A DNA stretch of 64,000 nt from Spinacia oleracea. Lineage: Eukaryota > Streptophyta > Magnoliopsida > Caryophyllales > Amaranthaceae. How positions within the stretch are numbered: position 1 is the stretch's first letter; each line of letters starts with the position of its first letter. Under the pieces are notes generated by a model, which saw only the letters and a program-made list of their open reading frames with translations, made no database searches and was not told where the DNA came from. The position numbers and the translations under genes are program-made. This document shows positions 23,400 to 35,039 of this stretch, piece after piece. The DNA is taken from positions 3,162,001-3,226,000 of the forward strand of contig NC_079490.1 in NCBI RefSeq assembly GCF_020520425.1, given 5' to 3'.

Positions 23400-23690
23400 C
23401 CCTTGCCCAGTTATGTGAATGCCCATGGGCCATGGCTTTCGTGCCGGACAGAAAAGTTCAAAACAACACTCAGACCCGACCCAGGCCCACGGGATTTCGT
23501 GCCGAACCGTCGTGCCCAAACCTAATTTTACTAAATTTAGCATGTTTTTTTGTGCCGGGTCAATTCGTGCCGTGCTTTGTTGCGTTTTTCCCAAAAACTC
23601 GGTCTGGCCCACAAATTCGTGCTCGTGCCCGACTTTTTCCGTGTCGGGCCTCGGGCCAGACCGGCCCACAGCCGAAGCACGATAACAAAA
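23400..23690. mobile_element. GC-rich hAT MITE relative (diverged)
   Basis: Dense CGTGCC, GGGCC and CCGGCCC words, plus CCTAATTTTACTAAATTTAGC, match the interior of the element at 2115-2423. I could not identify both ends. It sits about 130 bp upstream of the PPR start codon, where it may contribute promoter sequence. Confidence 0.55.
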
Positions 23691-23781
23691 GAACCGAAGT
23701 ACAAAGAAATCATCGTCCTCCTTTTCAATTAATTTCAACTCATCCTCTGGTTTCCCTCCAAAACCATCCACCACAATCTCA

Positions 23782-23817
23782 CCTTCTTCTTCTTCTTCTT
23801 CTTCTTCTTCTTCTTCT
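23782..23817 (+). repeat. (TTC)n microsatellite just before PPR ATG
   Basis: Twelve consecutive TTC units, apart from the edges, abut the ATG at 23818. The leader is therefore strongly pyrimidine-rich. Confidence 0.9.
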
Positions 23818-26235
23818 ATGTTCAACCATGTTCGTCACCTCCCTCTGATCTCCCCTTTCTCCAACCCCAAACCACTCTCTTTCTCTCTCCTCTCAACATC
23901 CGCCATTAAAGCTCTTCCTTCCTCACCACACCATTTCCTCTCTCCAAACTCCATCGACTTCCTCCCCCTCCTCTCCTCTCTGCAATCCCTTCATCAAACC
24001 AAGCAATCCCACGCCCTCGCTCTCGTCTTCGGTTTCCTCCCTTCCAGCGTCTCTCTCTGCGCTTCCCTCATTCTAAACTATGCGAAATTCGGAAACCCAG
24101 TTTCCTGCAAATCCCTCTTCGAGAAATCCGTGTTTTACTGTAAAACCCCATTCTTATGGAACACCCTTTTGCGAGGCTATTCGAATTCTGGGGTTTATGA
24201 TGTTTTTTATGTTTATAATCATATGATTCGAACTCATGTTAGGCCTGATGATCATACATTTCCCTGTGTTATCAAAGCTTGTGCTGATCACTGTGAGAAT
24301 AAGAAGGGTAGAGAGATTCATGGGTTTTCGATAAAGGTTGGATTTGATAACCTTGTGTACGTGGGGAATACCCTCTTGTCTTTCTACAGTAGCTGCTGTG
24401 ATTTGGTAGGTGCACAGAATGTGTTTGATGAAATGCCTGACAGAGATGTTGTTTCATGGAATACTATGATTGGTGTGTTTTCTGCTAATGGGTGGTCTAA
24501 TGAAGCTGTTGAAGTGTTTTTACAGATGAAGATATGGTCCGAGTTCTTGCCAAATGCGGTCAGTGTTGTGAGTGTTTTACCGGCATGTGCTGAGCTTAAG
24601 GACGAGGTGGTGGCGAGGGTGATACATGGCTATGTGGTTAAGGTTGGGTTGATTAATCAAGTAAGAGTTGGTAATGCATTGGTTGATGGGTATGGGAAGT
24701 GTGGAGAATTGTGTAGTTCTAAACAAGTTTTCAATGAAATTATTGAGAAGAATGGTGTGTCTTGGAATACTGTTATTTCGAGCTTTGCTCATGCTAAGTG
24801 CTATAGTGATGCATTATACATGTTTATGTTGATGATTGACTCAAAGGAGAAACCAAATGGTATTACTCTGTCAAGTTTGTTACCAATTCTTGTAGAATTG
24901 GAGTGTTTTGATGCAGGGAAAGAGGTTCATGGACTTAGCATTAAAACGGGTCTTGATTCTGATGTCTTTATCTCGAATTCTTTGATTGACATGTATGCAA
25001 AAGCAAGGAATTTCACCAAAGCTTCTATCATATTTCAGAACACAAGTGTGAAGAATGTTGTCACATGGAATGCCATGGTTGCTAATCTTGCTCAAAATAG
25101 TCAAGAGTTAGCTGCAATAGGACTCGTCAGAAAAATGCAATCTTTTGGTGAAGAACCGAATGCTGTAACCTTCACAAATGTTTTACCAGCTTGTGCTCGA
25201 ATTGGAGCACTTCTCTCAGGTAAAGAAATACATGGAAGATGCATCCGAAAGGGAATTTCTCCTGATATATTTCTTTCAAATTCATTGATTGACATGTATG
25301 CGAAATGTGGTTTGGTTGATCTTGCACAAAATGTGTTCAATGTCTCAAATAGAGATCAAATATCATACAACACATTGATAGTAGGCTATTCACAAACAAC
25401 TGAATGTTTGAAGTCTTTAACCTTGTTTAAAGAAATGGGGTTAATTGGTATGGAGATGGATACAATATCCTTTGTTGGTGCTATTTCAGCTTGTGCAAAT
25501 TCTGCGGCACTGAAACCGGGGAAGGAAATTCATGCGTTTATCACAAGACGTTTGTTTCACACACACAGTTTCATTTCAAATTCACTCTTGGATCTGTACA
25601 TGAAGTGTGGAAAGATTGGCCTTGCTCAAAACATCTTCAATCGAGCTCATAAAAAGGATGTTGCATCATGGAACACGATGATTTTAGGGTACGGAATGGT
25701 TGGTGATTTTGAAACAGCAATCTCTATGTTCGAAGCTATGAGGGAAGATGGTGTGAAACATGATTCTGTATCATTTATAGCTGTTTTATCAGCTTGTAGT
25801 CATGGAGGATTGGTTGAAAAAGGGAGGAAATACTTTGAAGAGATGAAGAGTTTAAGCATTGTGGTAAAAAATATGCACTACACTTGTATGATTGATCTTT
25901 TGGGTAGAGCAGGATTAATGGAAGAAGCTGTTGAGTTGATTAAAGAACTTCCATTTGAACCAGATGCTAATATTTGGGGTGCTTTATTAGGTGCTAGTCG
26001 AATCCATGGAAATATAGAGGTGGCGAAATTGGCGGCTGAAAATCTGTTTGTACTGAAACCTGAACATTCTGGGTATTATGTATTGCTGTCAAATATGCTT
26101 GCAGAAGCAGGAAGGTGGGATGAGGCAACAAGAGTTAGGGAACTTATGAAATCAAGAGGGGTTAAGAAAGATCCTGCTTATAGCTGGGTTCAGAATCGTG
26201 ATCAAGTTCGTGCTTTTCTGGTTGGGGAATCGTGA
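23818..26235 (+). CDS. Pentatricopeptide repeat protein, PLS class, E type
   Basis: A single intronless frame of 805 residues, typical for plant PPR genes. The N-terminus is rich in Ser, Pro and Leu, a likely plastid or mitochondrial transit peptide. From about residue 110 onward PLS-type repeats recur (DVVSWNTMIGVF, GNALVDGYGKCG, ISNSLIDMYAKAR, FIAVLSACSHGGLVEKG). The C-terminal part (PFEPDANIWGALLGASRIHG and onward, then GVKKDPAYSW) is the E domain; no DYW domain follows. Such proteins bind specific organellar RNAs and commonly direct C-to-U editing with partner DYW proteins; that role is inferred. The start was chosen as the first ATG after the TTC run. Confidence 0.93.
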   Translation: MFNHVRHLPLISPFSNPKPLSFSLLSTSAIKALPSSPHHFLSPNSIDFLPLLSSLQSLHQTKQSHALALVFGFLPSSVSLCASLILNYAKFGNPVSCKSLFEKSVFYCKTPFLWNTLLRGYSNSGVYDVFYVYNHMIRTHVRPDDHTFPCVIKACADHCENKKGREIHGFSIKVGFDNLVYVGNTLLSFYSSCCDLVGAQNVFDEMPDRDVVSWNTMIGVFSANGWSNEAVEVFLQMKIWSEFLPNAVSVVSVLPACAELKDEVVARVIHGYVVKVGLINQVRVGNALVDGYGKCGELCSSKQVFNEIIEKNGVSWNTVISSFAHAKCYSDALYMFMLMIDSKEKPNGITLSSLLPILVELECFDAGKEVHGLSIKTGLDSDVFISNSLIDMYAKARNFTKASIIFQNTSVKNVVTWNAMVANLAQNSQELAAIGLVRKMQSFGEEPNAVTFTNVLPACARIGALLSGKEIHGRCIRKGISPDIFLSNSLIDMYAKCGLVDLAQNVFNVSNRDQISYNTLIVGYSQTTECLKSLTLFKEMGLIGMEMDTISFVGAISACANSAALKPGKEIHAFITRRLFHTHSFISNSLLDLYMKCGKIGLAQNIFNRAHKKDVASWNTMILGYGMVGDFETAISMFEAMREDGVKHDSVSFIAVLSACSHGGLVEKGRKYFEEMKSLSIVVKNMHYTCMIDLLGRAGLMEEAVELIKELPFEPDANIWGALLGASRIHGNIEVAKLAAENLFVLKPEHSGYYVLLSNMLAEAGRWDEATRVRELMKSRGVKKDPAYSWVQNRDQVRAFLVGES

Positions 26236-26348
26236 TCAGAATCTGCATATAATCATATGAAGAAGTGCTATTTTGGGATGTTTGGGTAAAGCCACCACCT
26301 TTCCTAAATTAGGCCGGGAGCTAACTTTGGACGGAGGGACTGTGCACA

Positions 26349-26506
26349 TAGAGCTGGCAATGGGTTGGGTTAGATCGAAATCAGGTCGACCCATTTATAA
26401 ATGGGTTGAGATTTACCCAACCCGACCTGTTTGCTTAAACGGGTTGAGATTTTCAGCCCAACCCAACCCGACTATAAATAGGTTGAGTCATTTTTTGCCA
26501 GCTCTA
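26349..26506. mobile_element. hAT MITE (158 bp) downstream of PPR gene
   Basis: Ends TAGAGCTGGCAA / TTGCCAGCTCTA are flanked by 8-bp duplications TGTGCACA (26341-26348) and TGTGCTCA (26507-26514), one mismatch. The interior has inverted GGGTTGGGTT / AACCCAACCC segments. It probably lies in the PPR 3' UTR, about 110 bp past the stop. Confidence 0.85.
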
Positions 26507-26514
26507 TGTGCTCA

Positions 26515-26955
26515 CTCCAAATGGAGCATAAGATAGGCTAGATTTTGCTAGAATCAGCCCCCTTATGATCAAGGTATTTCATTCACGAAGGGATCGAACA
26601 AGTAATTGGTTTATACGAAGTATAACATTTGAATATTTGATGTTTGTGTCATTTGAGGCTAGATTGCCTGTGACCTTCACTGATTTTGCTGAGATTTTGG
26701 TTCTGAAGTATAACCTTATGGCTGTATTGCAGCAATTCTTGACAATCAGGCTTCTTCTGTCAATTTCGGTTTTCTTTTGAGTTAAAAGGTTGGCATGTAG
26801 GCTAGTGAAAGTGGATTCTTGCTTAAACTATTTACTCAGTATGATAGATTACTCTGGATACTGTAAGAAATGTGATCTTGAATTCTTGAAGTTGAATGGA
26901 AATTATAAAGGCTATCATGATTGACATGATGACTGAATTGCTGATAATCACCGAT
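26515..26955. other. Spacer downstream of PPR gene
   Basis: No gene or repeat recognised. Confidence 0.35.
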
Positions 26956-26958
26956 TAA

Positions 26959-27083
26959 GGGCTTTGTTTGTTTCGACTTATTTCAACTTATCTTGATTTG
27001 TTTCGGCAAAATATAAGTTTATATAAGTTTAGTTCAACAAAAATAAGTCAGATAAGTTAATTTCAGTTAAACCAAACAGAGCC
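26959..27083. mobile_element. Tourist-like MITE (125 bp)
   Basis: GGGCTTTGTTTG at the left and CCAAACAGAGCC at the right are inverted copies. The flanks are TAA on both sides (26956-26958 and 27084-27086), the PIF/Harbinger duplication. Confidence 0.78.
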
Positions 27084-27086
27084 TAA

Positions 27087-27517
27087 AAGAAGGTAATTGC
27101 TCACTATATTCTAAGCCGTCCCAAAATACATGTCACCTTCAAGTTCAACCCCAAATTTCCCTTAATATATATCCTTGATGATACAATCTTTAACAAACAA
27201 AGAAATTCAAAAACAATTGTTTGGTATGATTTAGGTGACTAAAGACTTTTAGTTGAGAAGACTCATTCATATGATGTATGTTTTCATAAGAACATCTTTA
27301 ACCAAACATGGCCTATTCTAGGGACGAAAACAACAGTAAGGAGATTTCAAGGAATGCATAATTTCCTTCAATTTCCAGCTAACCTAATTTCTAATGCAAG
27401 TAGATTCTGTATACAACCAGATAAACAAAAAAAAATATATATAATCACAATACAAAACTACATACAGAGCACAATTTACCTAGGCTAACCTAAGACGAAC
27501 AAAAACTGACCGTTTTG
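27087..27517. other. Spacer and 3' UTR of the glycosyltransferase gene
   Basis: This is downstream sequence of the minus-strand gene that ends at 27518; nothing else is seen. Confidence 0.35.
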
Positions 27518-30500
27518 TCATGATTGATGACAGACCACAGCTTTGCAAGCAGAATCACCGTCTATGATCCACATTCCTAATTCTTCAAGCTGTTTATGAA
27601 CCAAATCTGTATCCATCTCCGTTGACCACGATATCATCTTCGTATTTGTTGGTAGCGATTGACTTCCATTGACTTTCCCGGGTTTCAAACTAAAGTTCAT
27701 GTCATCAACACTCTTCAATCTAAGCATATGAACAAGTCCTGCAAACTTTTCTACAACATCAATAAAATCTGCATTCAATCTCAGTGATGAATCTTGAGTA
27801 ACAGTAGCAGCAAACTTCTGCACAAATTTTTCATCCCAAATTCCCCGAGAAGATGATGAACTCCTTGCAAAGAAGAATCTGGAGTTTTTACCAACATAGA
27901 AATCGCCGTTTAAGGAATCAGTGGAGTCGAGTTCTGGGTTACTGCTGAGTGGCAGCATGTTGGAAGAAATAACCCAATTATCAAACCCAGATTCCAAACA
28001 TATTTTTATCACATAAGCTTTCACCACCATTTCCTTGATCATTTCCGAACTAGTTTTCTTCTTACTTCTTCTGATGCTGTCAAATACTTCATCTGTGATA
28101 ATCACAGGATGGCCCCTCCTTTGCAGATCATCTGATTCCGAGTTAGGGACCATAAAAATGTAGTTCTGAATGTTAAGCCTCTCAAAATGGCATATCAGAT
28201 TCCTTACAATTGTCTCAGATGACTTCAATAAACTGACCAAAAAGATAGGTTTTTGTTTCTTCATGCTATGAAGAATTGGGGTAACATCATCGAGTTTCTT
28301 TGCAATTCTTCCAGGAAGTACTCTTCTGAAGCAGAAATCATACCATGGTAAACTACTCAAAGGTTGCATGTCCAGTAAATTGATATCACGGGAGTTCTCG
28401 TTCAACAGTTGTGAATCTGGGCCCGCAGTTTTCCCGTAATTAACACCAGGGTCTCTGTGAGAGACGCTGAGAGCCCTTTCATGGAGAAAATTCGCGTAGA
28501 TGTTAAAATAGCCACGTGAATGAATGAATTTAATGAACCACGGGGTCCATATCTTCTCTCCCATTCTTTTGTACCATCCTGTTGTCACCTGCATGTAAAC
28601 GGATTAAGTTGACTTTATAATGGTATCGAATTCGATGGTCCTAAGATGAAGGACAAGGTGGATTAGGAAACACAAATTCTTATTTAAAAGTGGTGTACAC
28701 CGGTGTAAAAGTTTACTCAAAACGCTCAAAAGTTAACCCGATATATGGAAAAGTTATCTTTTTTTTAGTGATAAATTTTTTTCATTTATTATTCATTTAA
28801 CCCCTGAAAATCTATATCAGATAACTTTTTTTTCATAATATAAAAGTTAATCAAAACATATTAAAAGTTAAAAAAAAAACACGGTAAAAGTTATCCTGAT
28901 GTACAATAAACAATAAATTTACTGTACACCGCGTGCGTGCAAGACCTTTTGATTAAGAAAACGGCAGTAAATTACCATGCCTTCAAGAATCGGCTTGATG
29001 CCCTTGGCCTTGTGGTCATCATACCAAAGGCGGAATTCCTTCCAGGGCTTTGGAAAGAGAAGCTGACCCCAGGTTCCAACCAACGGGTAGAGAAAGAGTC
29101 TGGTTTCACTATCCAAGTTCATTTTGTTCCCATGTTTACCTGAGTTCAATAAGCAGCGTGTTAAATAATGAATCTGAATCTATTGAAGATTGATGGTAAC
29201 ATGGTAACAGAAGCTTGAACATCAATCTTTTTATCTATAGAAAATTGTATGCTTAATATCCATGATCGCTTTACAAAGGTGCTAACAAAAACAAGAAAAT
29301 GTATACAAGGGGATTAGGAAGACATGAGGATTGAGGATTACATTTCAAAGCATAAAGTCGGCACAGAAACATCAATTTGATTTCTCGAAGTAAATAAAAC
29401 AAAGATGGAAATCACATAATGAATATATTTTGAGTACCAGGCGGGGTAACCACTTCTATATATGTCTAGGACTCATAAATTATATTTACTCACAACTAAT
29501 AAAGAACTACTTGGACTTTGTATGAACAGAAGAATGCATCAGTTATTCTTCTGTTCAACTTATCAGATTTACTGGGATTCTTGAACACAAATCATTTATC
29601 ACCCCAAACAAAGTCCGTCAATAGTCATTTGTCAACAGTGACACTCCCAGGCTCCCAGCTAGTTCAAAAGATAATAACTACAGAAGAATCTATTGCATGC
29701 AAAAGATCTTCCTGCAGTAATTCTCCCCCCTTATTCAATTCTCTCTCCCCCCAGAATAAGTTGTCACATTATCTCGTTCCCTCATTACTAAAAGTACGAC
29801 GCGATTTTTCAAAAAGAACCCTTTTTTTTTTCTTATATTCGGCGATCATTTAGTTTACATATTGACATGTTGGTTTAATCATAAACCATTACGGAGTATT
29901 AAATAGGAAAATGTTGCGACTATACCTTAACATTCCAAATAATACTATTAGTACAAGTGACTATTAATTTCACTTCCTTGGATTACAATTGATCCCTAAT
30001 ATTCAGTTCCGTAACTTTTGAACACTTCTTCGTGCTTCAAATATAATATGGATCTATTCCTAGTTTCCTACTAAGTCAAACAACCACCACACCACAATCC
30101 AACAGATGAACAGAGGTTCTACCACCAGGGTTTAGGGAAGTTAATTTATGGAGAAAACTTCTAATCCAATCATTCTTAATCCCCAAAGAAGCTTACTTTC
30201 TCACTCTGACAACCCAAAGCAGATTGACCAATTGACATCACTTGATACAACAGCTTTAAAAAAACTTATTCGGCTTCACTAAAGGAGAAAAAAAACTTCA
30301 CCAGATCGACTCACTTGAGTTCTTAACACATAGTTTAGCTCGAATTGTCACCCTAGTCTTCAAACCTATAGTTTCCGTAAATGATAAGGAAGGGCTTCAA
30401 ATTTCCTCCCTCCAAATCAACTAGTGATATTCCGCTCTAAACATTAAAATCCATTTTAGTACGAGCCTCCACTCTCACTATAGCCACTACCCGATATTTG

Positions 30501-31664
30501 TCTCAATCCAACCAAGACTAGTCCTAAGGAGGCTCAAATATATACAACCCAATGCCAAAACATCAGAAACTCATAGTACTTGCAAGTTACAACCCAATGC
30601 CAAAACATCAGACACTCATAGTACTTACAACCCAATGCCAAAACATCAGAAACTCGTAGCTTGAATCATATTTTCAGCTACTTGTTAACAAATACAATAA
30701 CCAAACCAATTGTAGCCAACTTCCATTCATTCAATTGAACAAATCCACATTATTTCATACAAGAATCAACACAAAATTAGCTAATTTCAACTCAAGTTAA
30801 CAAACAAGCCCACAATAATGTATTATTTCATACAAGAATCAACCCAAAATTAACTAATTTTAACTCAAGTTAACCAACAAGCCCACAATAATGTCCACCA
30901 ATAAATAAATGTTAATCATATTCTAGCATACTTTCTCATTTACATAACTATAACTCCCAGTAATGTACCAAAACAATTCCAATAGAATTCAAATAAATCA
31001 ATTAATCAAAAACAAAGTAGGAGGTACCTGGGACAAACCTTGGTCTCTGAAGTGAAGCACCAAAAATCAAAGGGCTAAAATTGGATGGATTATAGTAATA
31101 ATTCAAGATCAAACCCTTAATAAATCGATAATAAAGAGGGGAAACCTCCAAATCATCTTCAACAACAAACACAAACTCATCATCAGAGGAAGGCCACCAA
31201 GCTTCCAACCACTGAGCCTGCAATCCCACATTGAGAGTCCTATAATGAACCAATTTCCGCCCATAATCCCACTTAAACCCATCAACAAAACCCAGGATTT
31301 CATGCGAATTTTCCAGATTCCGCCCCAAATCAGTGGCGGAGGAATTGGGGAAGTGATCAATGAAGATGTGGAGGTCGACGGTGTCGCCGTAGTAGTGGGC
31401 GGCAGAGAGGGAGTTGAGGCAGCGGGAGAGGGAGGAGAGACGGTCGTAGGCTAGGACTTTGAGGGTGAATGTGAAGGGGGTGGAGGGGTTTTGAGGAGAG
31501 AGAAAGTGGGTGGTTGGGTTAGAGAGAGAGGGTGATGATGGAGGAGAGAGAAAGTGGTGAGAGAAGATGAAGAGGGCGAAGAGAGAGAGGAGGAGAAGAA
31601 GGGAGAGGTAGCGTTTTCTGGGTGGTGCCATTGATGGAGGAGAGTGTGAGTGAGATGGGATCAC
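27518..31664 (-). CDS. Type II membrane glycosyltransferase, GnT-I-like fold
   Basis: Three exons on the minus strand: 31028-31664, 28976-29139 and 27518-28588 (637 + 164 + 1071 nt), 623 residues. All junctions are GT-AG, although the last two bases of exon 1 could also be read differently. A basic start (PPRKRY) and one membrane span (residues about 19-38, Leu/Phe-rich) give the N-in, Golgi-type topology. Residues about 65-213 are a nucleotide-sugar transferase domain. FVFVVEDDLEVSP (EDD at 169-171) corresponds to the metal/UDP-sugar motif of GnT-I (GT13) type enzymes. The C-terminal half has no motif I can name. Similar plant proteins are annotated only as putative glycosyltransferases, so the sugar and acceptor are unknown. 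An in-frame Met at residue 12 (codon starts at 31631) is an alternative start. Confidence 0.85.
30546..30895. repeat. Two short tandem repeats in glycosyltransferase intron 1
   Basis: ACAACCCAATGCCAAAACAT occurs three times (about 30546-30660). Then a 72-bp unit with ATTATTTCATACAAGAATCAA and CAAGCCCACAATAATGT occurs twice (about 30749-30895). Confidence 0.85.
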
Positions 31665-31877
31665 AGTGTTGTAATGAGGGAGAAGAGAGGATGAAGAAGG
31701 AAAGGGTGTTGATTTGGGGGGAATGGAATGGAAAGGAAAGGAAAGGAATGGAATTGGGTTGGGTTTGGGTTGTTTGTTGGATTTGCAAATGTGAATTTGT
31801 GTTGGGCTTATTGTTAAGCCTCATTTTCACAGAAGTTGTTAAATGCATGTTGTCCTAATTTTACTTTTTTACATGCG

Positions 31878-32230
31878 TAAAGATGGCCGTGGACGGTGCC
31901 GGTGCCGAACAATGTTACATGCCGAGCTCTCGTGCCTTGGGTTTAAATGGGCTCAATCAACACCAAGCCCACTTGTTTTACGCATGTTCATATCGTGCCG
32001 AATTCAAAAGGGAGGCTCAGTCGCTCATATATGACCCAAAATCGCATGCTCCCGTGTGGATCATGTCGTATCGTGTTGTGTCTAAGCATAACTTCGCTCA
32101 ACTTAACATGTTTTATCTTGTCTATTCGTGCTTTTTCAAAAAGTTATTGTCGGAACTCGGAACCCAACTCACAACTTCGTTCGTGGTGAGTCGCACCTCG
32201 GCTTGGCACAACCTTGTGCCATATTCAACC
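31878..32230. mobile_element. GC-rich hAT MITE relative, right end unclear
   Basis: It starts with TAAAGATGGCCGTGG, as in the element at 2115, and continues with GTGCC/GTGCCG words that fade to the right. The opposite end was not found, so it is truncated or strongly diverged. It lies about 200 bp upstream of the glycosyltransferase start. Confidence 0.5.
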
Positions 32231-32299
32231 AGACGTCATCGTAATTTTTCTCTAACAACGTTTTTCCTTCGTTTGTGTTTTTTTGAGGGAAACCTTTGT

Positions 32300-32760
32300 T
32301 TGTTTTCTAGTAATAAGGTCCAATTAGTTTAAATCAATTCTAATAAGTTTATAATATTCAGTTCAAATATATGTGGGATGACTATTATTCTACTAGTGTG
32401 TCAAGTTTATTTTTATGCTAAGGAGCCATGAGGGTAGTACAAATTTCGAATCAAGGAGGGTAGATTCGGAGAAGTGGTACATTGAACATACGCCCTTATT
32501 CTTTACCACTAGGTCAAGATATTATTAATTACAGTAATACTCTACTATATGTAATGAGTTCTTATTTGTGTCAAATTGTCTATAGGCGTCGTTTAAATTT
32601 ACCAATACAAACATCACACAATCAATGTCAAATCCTTATTTGTTGTGTTTCATGTGCAGGAGTATTAAAAATCACACGTTCCCCTTTCTTCATTTCCGAT
32701 CAAATGTATTTTATATGATACTTTTTACTTTTCTCGTATAGCAATATTTTGACGGGGTTT
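32300..32760. other. Intergenic spacer
   Basis: No gene or repeat recognised. Confidence 0.35.
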
Positions 32761-32767
32761 TTATAGA

Positions 32768-33016
32768 GTCCGGATCCTCTAGAGTTTTAATAAAACTCTA
32801 CAAGGTAGAGTTGTATCTAAACCACACATTTTATAAGCAATGGCTCGTATTAGTGGGAATGGAAAATCAGTAAGTGGATATTAATGAGAAAAAATAAGGG
32901 AGATTTTAGAATTGAAAGATAATATATGAGTCATTGATTTTTCATCTAATGGTCGATATTGCTCAAACTTTACCTTGTAGAGTTATTATAGAACTCTAGA
33001 GGATCCAAAACCGTTT
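32768..33016. mobile_element. MITE with GGATCCTCTAGAG ends
   Basis: The left end GGATCCTCTAGAGTTTTAAT and the right end TAGAACTCTAGAGGATCC are inverted, followed inward by ACTCTACAAGGTA and its inverse. The right end runs on as AAAACC and then meets the rRNA-like fragment at 33017. Confidence 0.65.
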
Positions 33017-33078
33017 CATGGACTACCAGGGTATCTAATCCTGTTCGCTCCCCATGCTTTCGCACCCCAGCGTCAGTA
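33017..33078 (-). pseudogene. 62-bp mitochondrial-type small-subunit rRNA fragment
   Basis: The minus strand contains GGATTAGATACCCTGGTAGT, the universal 790-loop region of small-subunit rRNA, preceded by GCGAAAGCATGGGGAGCGAA and CTGACGCTGG. Chloroplast 16S rRNA has CCCCAGTAGTCC at this place, so the CCCTGGTAGTCC form points to the plant mitochondrial gene (rrn18) or to bacteria. It is flanked on both sides by GGATCCAAAACC (33001-33012 and 33081-33092). It is a nuclear insertion, not a functional rRNA. Confidence 0.8.
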
Positions 33079-33099
33079 GGGGATCCAAAACCCTTTTTA

Positions 33100-34090
33100 T
33101 AATACCATTTGGCTAATTGGCCATTTAAATTCAAATTATATTAAAAAAAAATTTAAAAAAAATGAAAGAGAAAACAAATAATGAAGGAAACCTTTGAAAA
33201 AAGTCACCCCACTAATTATTTTCAAAATACTTGGTATAACAGCTCTGATTTGATAGCATCCAAATGAAAATGTGAAAAGGACAATATGATAACCACCAAA
33301 TTCTACAAATTTTGAATTAAAAAACTCTAAGAAAATGTGGTAACCAGTTGTGAATTTGAATTGATGTAATAACAGCCATATTGACATTTTCAACCAACGA
33401 TTGCTTTCTTGAACATGATACCCTAATAGGCGTAGTTGATAATTTGATATTTTGTTCACCCTATTTTTAACTTTGTAGAAAAATAAGTTGACATAACTTT
33501 ATGTATAATAAGATAAGTTTAGAAAAGAAATAGAGTTATCGAGTTACAATTTATAACTAAAATAAGTTTGGTGTTCATATAGTTTCAGGTAAGTTCATTT
33601 TATTAAAAAAAAAAATAGGTAAGTTCATTTAAATTCAAAAAAATAAATGAAATTCGGGGAATTGAGCACACACCCCTTTAACTTATCTAAACCTATTTAA
33701 ACTTATATAACTTAACTAAACTTATCTCAGTTATAAATTGTAGTTCAAATCCTTAGAACGTGTTAGGATCCGAAGATCTCTGCCTGGGTTCAAACTGCTA
33801 TGTTCCAATTATGGCAGAAATTGAAATTTCTCAAGGCTCTTCGAGCTTTTGAGCTTAAGCGAAGCTTTCGGTATTGGAAGATTCTCCCTCTATCCGATGG
33901 GACTTTGAGTCCTTTGATTTTTTTTAAAAGACCCAACTGCCAAAGAGCGGATGTATGGAATATATAACAAAGGTCGAATGTTGGAGTACTTTAGTATCTC
34001 TTAGTTTTTTGAACTTATATTATATGAATCTAACTGGACTTATTTGATCTTACTAAACCTAGTATAATTGGAAATAAGGTGAAAAAAAAT
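33100..34090. other. Repeat-rich spacer
   Basis: AATAAGTT / AACTTATT words at about 33480-33740 and 33990-34090 are decayed copies of the Tourist-like family. No gene recognised. Confidence 0.4.
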
Positions 34091-34097
34091 TAAATGA

Positions 34098-34238
34098 GGC
34101 TTTATTGTAAATTTGTTTCAACTTATTTTAATTTACTCCGGATAAATCAAATACATTTAAGTTCATAAAGTTTTCTGTAAAACAAAATAAATCCAAACAC
34201 AATAATTCCAGTCAAAATAAGTTGAGCCAAACAGAGCT
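34098..34238. mobile_element. Tourist-like MITE, AATAAGTT family
   Basis: GGCTTTATTGTAAATTTGTT at the left and GTTGAGCCAAACAGAGC at the right are partly inverted copies. The target duplication is unclear. Confidence 0.5.
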
Positions 34239-34258
34239 TTAGAGACGTTTGATGGTAA

Positions 34259-34458
34259 GGCTCTATTTGTTTTACCTTATAATATTTATACACGATAAGA
34301 AAGTTATTTATCTAAACTTATTTTGGGCAAAACCCCTATGTTGTTGTCAAAAACAAAATCCTATATTCTGAAAAAAAAAAAATTACTTGATTTTTTTTTA
34401 TCTTAATTTTACTCGTGTAAAATAAAATAAGTCAAAATAAGTTGAAACAAATAAACCC
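34259..34458. mobile_element. Tourist-like MITE, AATAAGTT family
   Basis: GGCTCTATTTGTTTTACC at the left and AAGTTGAAACAAATAAACCC at the right are inverted. TAA precedes the left end. It lies only about 20 bp from the previous copy. Confidence 0.55.
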
Positions 34459-35039
34459 GACAAGACAAAATATCTAACATGATGCATCCAACCAATAAAA
34501 TTTAATGCAAAGAAAAGGACAAACAATTAGTTAAACTTATTGATTTCACACTTCAAGAACATTCTTTCTCTCTGAACACCTGAAAACCCAATTAACACCC
34601 TAACTAGTCAACTGTTAATTAGGGGCATTTCCGTCATAAACAGCTCCTAATCACCACCTAAATCAAGCTTAATGTACTCTTAATCACAAACAAACAGTAA
34701 TAATTATTGAACAGTAAACTAAATTAGTTAAATCCGTGAGTTCATCAACAACACCATCAACAACATCAAGAATCAAGTCACGTGGGCCCCACTTCCATGG
34801 AATTTTTGAAGTTTCAATTCAAGCAATTTTGATTCAGACAGATTTTCCCAGACAAACAAAGTTTTCGAAGTAGAGAGAGAAAGTAGTAGAGAGAGAAAGT
34901 AGTAGAGAGAGAAAGTGGGGTAAGAGAAAACAAGGAGAAGAAGAAGGTTTGTGTTGTGTGAGCTGAGAGCGGCCCTTTTGCTTTGCTTTTATTTTGCCCC
35001 TTTTTCAAAAAGCAAACATCTTTTCTTTCACACCCCTTC

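Noticed and set aside
23340-23825. 161-residue minus-strand frame rich in Glu
   Set aside because: The Glu run is the reverse of the TTC microsatellite, and the rest is the MITE relic upstream of the PPR gene.
33017-33078. Possible functional rRNA or bacterial contamination
   Set aside because: Only 62 bp, bracketed by a host repeat on both sides, so a nuclear insertion is the better reading.
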